A DNA stretch of 7,592 nt from JAKQHY01 sp034429475 (lineage in GTDB: Bacteria > Chloroflexota > Anaerolineae > B4-G1 > SLSP01): the NCBI GenBank assembly GCA_034429475.1, contig DAOUGD010000062.1, forward strand, positions 1 through 7,592, given 5' to 3'. A program made the translations under genes and the position numbers. Below are positions 4,268 through 7,592 of this stretch, one piece after another (within the stretch, counting starts at the first letter, position 1; each line of letters opens with the position of its first letter). The notes beneath the pieces are model-generated. The model saw only the letters and a list, made by a program, of their open reading frames with translations. It was not told the DNA's origin and ran no database searches.

Positions 4268-7200
4268 ATGACCCCCTCCGAATTCTACAACCGCATCCGT
4301 TTTCGCGGCAACCCCGTCGCCCATCCCGACGCCGTCGTCGTGCGCGGGAACGCCCGCTTCACCGTCCTCGCCCCGCGCCTGCTCCGCCTGGAATGGTCAG
4401 AGACCGGCCAGTTCGAGGATCGCTGCACCTACGCCTTCCCCACCCGCCGCGCCGATCCGCCGCCCTCCTTCACCGCGCGCGACGAAGACGGCGCGCTGGT
4501 CATAGACACCGGCGCGCTGACCCTCCGCTACGACCGCCGACCGCTGACCGCCGCTTTTCAATCTGCTGAATCTGCTCAATCTGCTGAGGGAAAATTCACG
4601 GCGGAAAACCTCTCCATCACCTTCACCCTGAACGGCGCCCCCGTGACCTGGATGCCCGGATTGCCAAATCCCGGCAACCTGCGCGGCACGCGCCGCACCC
4701 TCGACGGCTGCGAAGGCGACGCCGCCCTGGGCGAGGGGCTGGCCTCCCGCGCCGGCTGGACGCTCTTCGACGACAGCCGCAACGTCATCTTCGACGCCAC
4801 CGGCTGGGTCGGCCCGCGCCCTGATGGGGCCGTGCAGGACTGGTATTTCTTCGGCTACGGTCACGACTACGCCGCCGCCGTCGCCGAATACACCCGCTTC
4901 GGCGGCGCGATCCCCCTCATCCCCCGCTACATCCTCGGCGGCTGGTGGTCGCGCTATTGGGCCTACAGCGCGCAGGATTTGCGCGATCTGGTGGCCGAAT
5001 TTGAGGCGCACGCTGTCCCCCTGGACGTTTTCGTGATTGACATGGACTGGCACACGCCCGACGGCTGGACCGGCTACACCTGGAACCGCGCCCTGTTCCC
5101 CGACCCGTCCGCTTTCCTCGCCTGGCTGCACGCGAAGGGCCTGCACATCACGCTCAACCTGCACCCCGCCGACGGCGTCCATCCCCACGAGGCGGTCTAC
5201 GCCGACTTTGCAGCGGCGGTGGGGATTGACCCGGCCACCCGCCAGCCCGTCCCCTTCCGCATCGCCGACAAAGCCTACGTGCAGCACTACTTCGAGATGA
5301 TCCACCACCCGATGGAGGACGAGGGTGTGGACTTCTGGTGGATGGATTGGCAGCAAGGCGAAATCTCGGAAGTCAAAGGGCTGGACCCCCTCCCCTGGAT
5401 CAACCACCTGCACTTCAACGACATCCGCCGCAAGGGCGTGCGCCCGATGCTCTACAGCCGGTGGGGCGGCCTGGGCAACCACCGCTACTACATCGGCTTC
5501 TCCGGCGACACCTACGTGCGCTGGACGGCCCTGCAATTCCAGCCGTACCTCACCGCCGCCGCCGCCAACGTCGGCTACGGCTGGTGGAGCCACGACATCG
5601 GCGGGCACATGGGCGGCGCGACCGATCCCGAACTGTACACGCGCTGGGTGCAGTTCGGCGCGCTCAGCCCCATCCTGCGCCTACACTCCACCAAAGACCC
5701 GCGCTGCGAGCGCCGCCCCTGGGCCTACCCCGCTCCCTATGGGGAAGCGGCCATGGCGGCCTTCCGCCTGCGCTACCGACTCATCCCTTACCTCTACACC
5801 ATGGCGCGGCTGACAAGCGACACGGGCCGCGCCCTGTGCCGCCCGATGTACCACGCCGATCCCGAAACGCCGGATGCCTACGTCACGCGCTATCAATACT
5901 ACCTGGGAACGGACATGATCGCCGCACCCTTCGTCTTCCCCCGCGACCCAATCACCGACCTGGCCAAGACGGACGTGTGGCTGCCGGAGGGGACGTGGAT
6001 CGCCTTCGACACGCTGGAAACCTTCGACGGGCCGCGCTGGGTGCGCCTGCTCGGCAGCATCGAGCGGATGCCGCTGCTCGTGCGCGCCGGCGCTATCCTG
6101 CCGCTGGCCGCCGACTTCGCTCCGGCGGACGACGACGCGCTCAAATCGGGGACGACCGGCGCGCAGCCGCAGGATTGGCTGGAACTGGCCGTCTTCCCCG
6201 GCGCGGGCGACTTCCGCCTGTACGAAGACGACGGCCTCACCGAAGCCTACCGCGACGGTCAAGCCGAGTGGACGCCCTTCCACACGGCGCAGCCGGATTC
6301 GCACACCTGGATCGTCACCGTTGACCCGGTTGAAGGCCACTGTGACGCCCTCCCCGCCGCGCGCGGCTACACCGTGACGCTCAAAGGCTGCGCCGAACCC
6401 GCGCAGGTCACAGTCAATGGGGAGCCGGCGGACTGGTCTTACGACGCCGCCGGGCTGACGCTCAGCATCGTCGTCCCCCGGCAGCCCAAAGCGCAGCCGA
6501 TCACGGTGAAGGCAACGGCGGATGGCGACATCGTGGCGCTGGGCCAGCATCATAACTGGCGCGTGGCCCTAACCGACCTGGAATGTCTGGTGGGGGAGAC
6601 GTGTCCCCTGGAGTTCGACGAATCGCGCCGGTGGCCCTGGACGGAATTGATGACGCCGGATACGCCGGCCTTCGCCGACGCGGCGGCGCGGGTGGGCGGC
6701 CCGTTCGCCAGCTTCATCGCCTACGCCACGCCGGAAGAGGCGACGCAGCAATTGGGCCACGTCATCCTCGCAGCGCCCGCCGCCGGCGAGCCTTACGACG
6801 CCGACGTCGCCTTTATCCTGCACCGGGGCGGCCAGGGGGAGACGCACACCACGCATCTGACCGGCGCGACCCAGTCGCACGTCCTGCCGACGCCTTTTGC
6901 CGCTGCGGCCGTCGCGCCGACCCAGTGGGAAGCCAGCGTTCACCTGCGCTGGCACGGGGCGGAGATTCGCACGCACTACCGCAGTGCGCCGCTGTTCCCG
7001 GCGATCCCGGCCTGGCGCGTCGTCACCTTCAACCGCGAGACGGCGCCGCTCACGCCGGAAGAAGTGCTGTCCGACGCCGCCTGCCCCACCCCCGCGCTGG
7101 ATTGGCGCACCTTCGCCCAAACGCTAAGCGACGAAACCTTCCAACGCGCCTACTTTACCCCCCTGTGGCGCGACCACTGGCAGGTGATGATGGCAGACGA

Positions 7201-7519
7201 GCCGCTCACCGCCTACCTGCTCGCCGTCGTCGCCAGCCCGGAGGCGCGCGACGCGGTGATCGAGTTCACGTCCAACAGCGCGGTGACGCTTTACCTCAAC
7301 GGCGAGCCGGTGGCGGAGAATGTGGATGCGGCGGAGAATTCCGCCCTGGGACGCTTCGTCCACGGGACGCGCAAGACTGTTCCCGTGAAGCTGCAAGCCG
7401 GAAAAAACACCCTGCTGGTGGACTGCCCGGCGGAGCACAAAGGCTGGCCGTTCTGGTTCTTCGGGGCCGCGCTCACCACGCCGGAAGGTGACCTGTTGGC
7501 CGACCTTGCGTTCACATAA
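4268..7519 (+). CDS. GH31 family alpha-glycosidase with DUF5110-like and long C-terminal extension
   Basis: The 1083-residue enzyme cleaves alpha-linked glycosides by the retaining mechanism (family knowledge); exact substrate (glucoside or xyloside) is unclear. An N-terminal beta-sandwich (about 1-210) leads into the (beta/alpha)8 barrel (about 212-520). Visible motifs are VIDMDWH (D258, D260), FWWMDWQQG with the expected nucleophile D360, SRWGG (R398), FSGDTY with the expected acid/base D414, and SHDIGGH (442-447). These correspond to the WxDMNE-like and SR...GD motifs of GH31, with WQQ in place of the commoner MNE. A proximal C-domain (about 541-612, ending MPLLVRAGAILPLA) and a DUF5110-like domain (about 640-735) follow. 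The last 340 residues are unfamiliar and end in a beta-rich segment with YLNGEPV. No signal peptide, so probably cytoplasmic. RBS AAGAGGTGA (4252-4260). An in-frame 9-bp repeat encodes QSAESAQSAE at 98-107. It was probably once the partner of the GH65 gene. Confidence 0.9.
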   Translation: MTPSEFYNRIRFRGNPVAHPDAVVVRGNARFTVLAPRLLRLEWSETGQFEDRCTYAFPTRRADPPPSFTARDEDGALVIDTGALTLRYDRRPLTAAFQSAESAQSAEGKFTAENLSITFTLNGAPVTWMPGLPNPGNLRGTRRTLDGCEGDAALGEGLASRAGWTLFDDSRNVIFDATGWVGPRPDGAVQDWYFFGYGHDYAAAVAEYTRFGGAIPLIPRYILGGWWSRYWAYSAQDLRDLVAEFEAHAVPLDVFVIDMDWHTPDGWTGYTWNRALFPDPSAFLAWLHAKGLHITLNLHPADGVHPHEAVYADFAAAVGIDPATRQPVPFRIADKAYVQHYFEMIHHPMEDEGVDFWWMDWQQGEISEVKGLDPLPWINHLHFNDIRRKGVRPMLYSRWGGLGNHRYYIGFSGDTYVRWTALQFQPYLTAAAANVGYGWWSHDIGGHMGGATDPELYTRWVQFGALSPILRLHSTKDPRCERRPWAYPAPYGEAAMAAFRLRYRLIPYLYTMARLTSDTGRALCRPMYHADPETPDAYVTRYQYYLGTDMIAAPFVFPRDPITDLAKTDVWLPEGTWIAFDTLETFDGPRWVRLLGSIERMPLLVRAGAILPLAADFAPADDDALKSGTTGAQPQDWLELAVFPGAGDFRLYEDDGLTEAYRDGQAEWTPFHTAQPDSHTWIVTVDPVEGHCDALPAARGYTVTLKGCAEPAQVTVNGEPADWSYDAAGLTLSIVVPRQPKAQPITVKATADGDIVALGQHHNWRVALTDLECLVGETCPLEFDESRRWPWTELMTPDTPAFADAAARVGGPFASFIAYATPEEATQQLGHVILAAPAAGEPYDADVAFILHRGGQGETHTTHLTGATQSHVLPTPFAAAAVAPTQWEASVHLRWHGAEIRTHYRSAPLFPAIPAWRVVTFNRETAPLTPEEVLSDAACPTPALDWRTFAQTLSDETFQRAYFTPLWRDHWQVMMADEPLTAYLLAVVASPEARDAVIEFTSNSAVTLYLNGEPVAENVDAAENSALGRFVHGTRKTVPVKLQAGKNTLLVDCPAEHKGWPFWFFGAALTTPEGDLLADLAFT
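4560..4586. repeat. Three-unit 9-bp tandem repeat inside the GH31 gene
   Basis: Three units of AATCTGCTS (AATCTGCTG, AATCTGCTC, AATCTGCTG) run head to tail and encode part of QSAESAQSAE. The 27-base array keeps the reading frame and is AT-richer than the surrounding coding DNA. It lies between two predicted strands of the N-terminal domain, consistent with a tolerated loop insertion. Copy-number slippage would add or remove three residues per unit. Confidence 0.8.
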
Positions 7520-7534
7520 CCGACAGAATTTCAC

Positions 7535-7560
7535 CGCAGAGCGCGCAGAGATCGCAGAGT
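7535..7560. repeat. Three-unit 9-bp-period CGCAGAG repeat downstream of GH31
   Basis: CGCAGAG occurs at 7535, 7544 and 7553, exactly every 9 bases, beginning 16 bases after the GH31 stop codon. Intergenic CxCAGAG-type arrays with a 9-base period are widely scattered in many environmental bacterial genomes (from memory, unverified here). No coding role is apparent. It sits just before the probable terminator hairpin. Confidence 0.7.
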
Positions 7561-7566
7561 TTCTAT

Positions 7567-7592
7567 AAAAAAAGAGGCAGCGCCGGTGGCGC
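7567..7592. terminator. Probable bidirectional rho-independent terminator, cut by the window end
   Basis: Seven A bases (7567-7573) are followed by GAGGCA and a GCGCC-GGT-GGCGC hairpin (7580-7592) that runs to the last base. On the minus strand this reads as a stem followed by TGCCTC and a T7 run. If the sequence continues TGCCTC then T-rich, the stem becomes 11 bp and the element terminates both GH31 and a convergent gene to the right. That continuation cannot be seen. Confidence 0.5.

Noticed and set aside
4397..5608. 403-codon open frame on the minus strand
   Set aside because: It lies antisense to the GH31 catalytic region. Its composition (rich in G, A, V, R) is what GC-rich coding DNA yields on the opposite strand, and no domain is visible.
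5338..6324. 328-codon open frame on the plus strand within GH31
   Set aside because: Overlapping frame of the GH31 gene with an arginine/proline-rich, low-complexity translation; a shadow.

Overview
The window looks like chromosomal DNA from a high-GC, free-living bacterium. My best guess is a Chloroflexota (Anaerolineae-type) genome. This rests on the family combination (a double zinc-ribbon membrane protein, a DUF1284-like protein, a GH65 remnant beside GH31, and an RPE-motif toxin paired with a long DUF2283 protein) and on intergenic 9-bp-period repeats and GC-rich palindromes. It is inference; no rRNA or other taxonomic marker is present. All recognisable genes are on the + strand.

Layout. 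Bases 1-80 hold two GC-rich palindromes, probably the end of an upstream unit. Bases 81-1064 encode a double zinc-ribbon protein with four predicted membrane segments. Bases 1128-1580 encode a small cysteine-containing DUF1284-like protein. Bases 1610-1814 are the wreck of a GNAT acetyltransferase gene, readable only by changing frame twice; its last 31 bases recur, with four C/T changes, just upstream of the DUF1284-like gene. Bases 1870-3189 encode a conspicuously AT-rich, apparently imported HEPN protein of the ApeA-like group, a candidate defence RNase. Bases 3190-3370 are intergenic, AT-rich, with no confident promoter or RNA seen. Bases 3371-3469 are an intact start plus about 29 codons of a GH65 glycoside phosphorylase that then breaks off. 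Bases 3505-4249 carry a two-gene toxin-antitoxin-like pair (RPE-motif protein plus DUF2283 protein). Bases 4268-7519 encode a large GH31 alpha-glycosidase, followed by a 9-bp-period repeat and half of a probable bidirectional terminator cut by the window edge.

How it fits together. The ancestral arrangement was probably a carbohydrate operon, GH65 phosphorylase followed by GH31 glycosidase, both cytoplasmic enzymes acting on alpha-linked oligosaccharides. The toxin-antitoxin pair now sits exactly where the GH65 body should be, and GH31 starts 18 bases after the antitoxin-like gene, so GH31 may now be co-transcribed with it. With the AT-rich HEPN gene and the broken GNAT gene, bases about 1.6-4.25 kb form a small zone of gene decay and defence/TA acquisition between older housekeeping-like genes. 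I did not find a CRISPR array, tRNA, rRNA, transposase or integrase.
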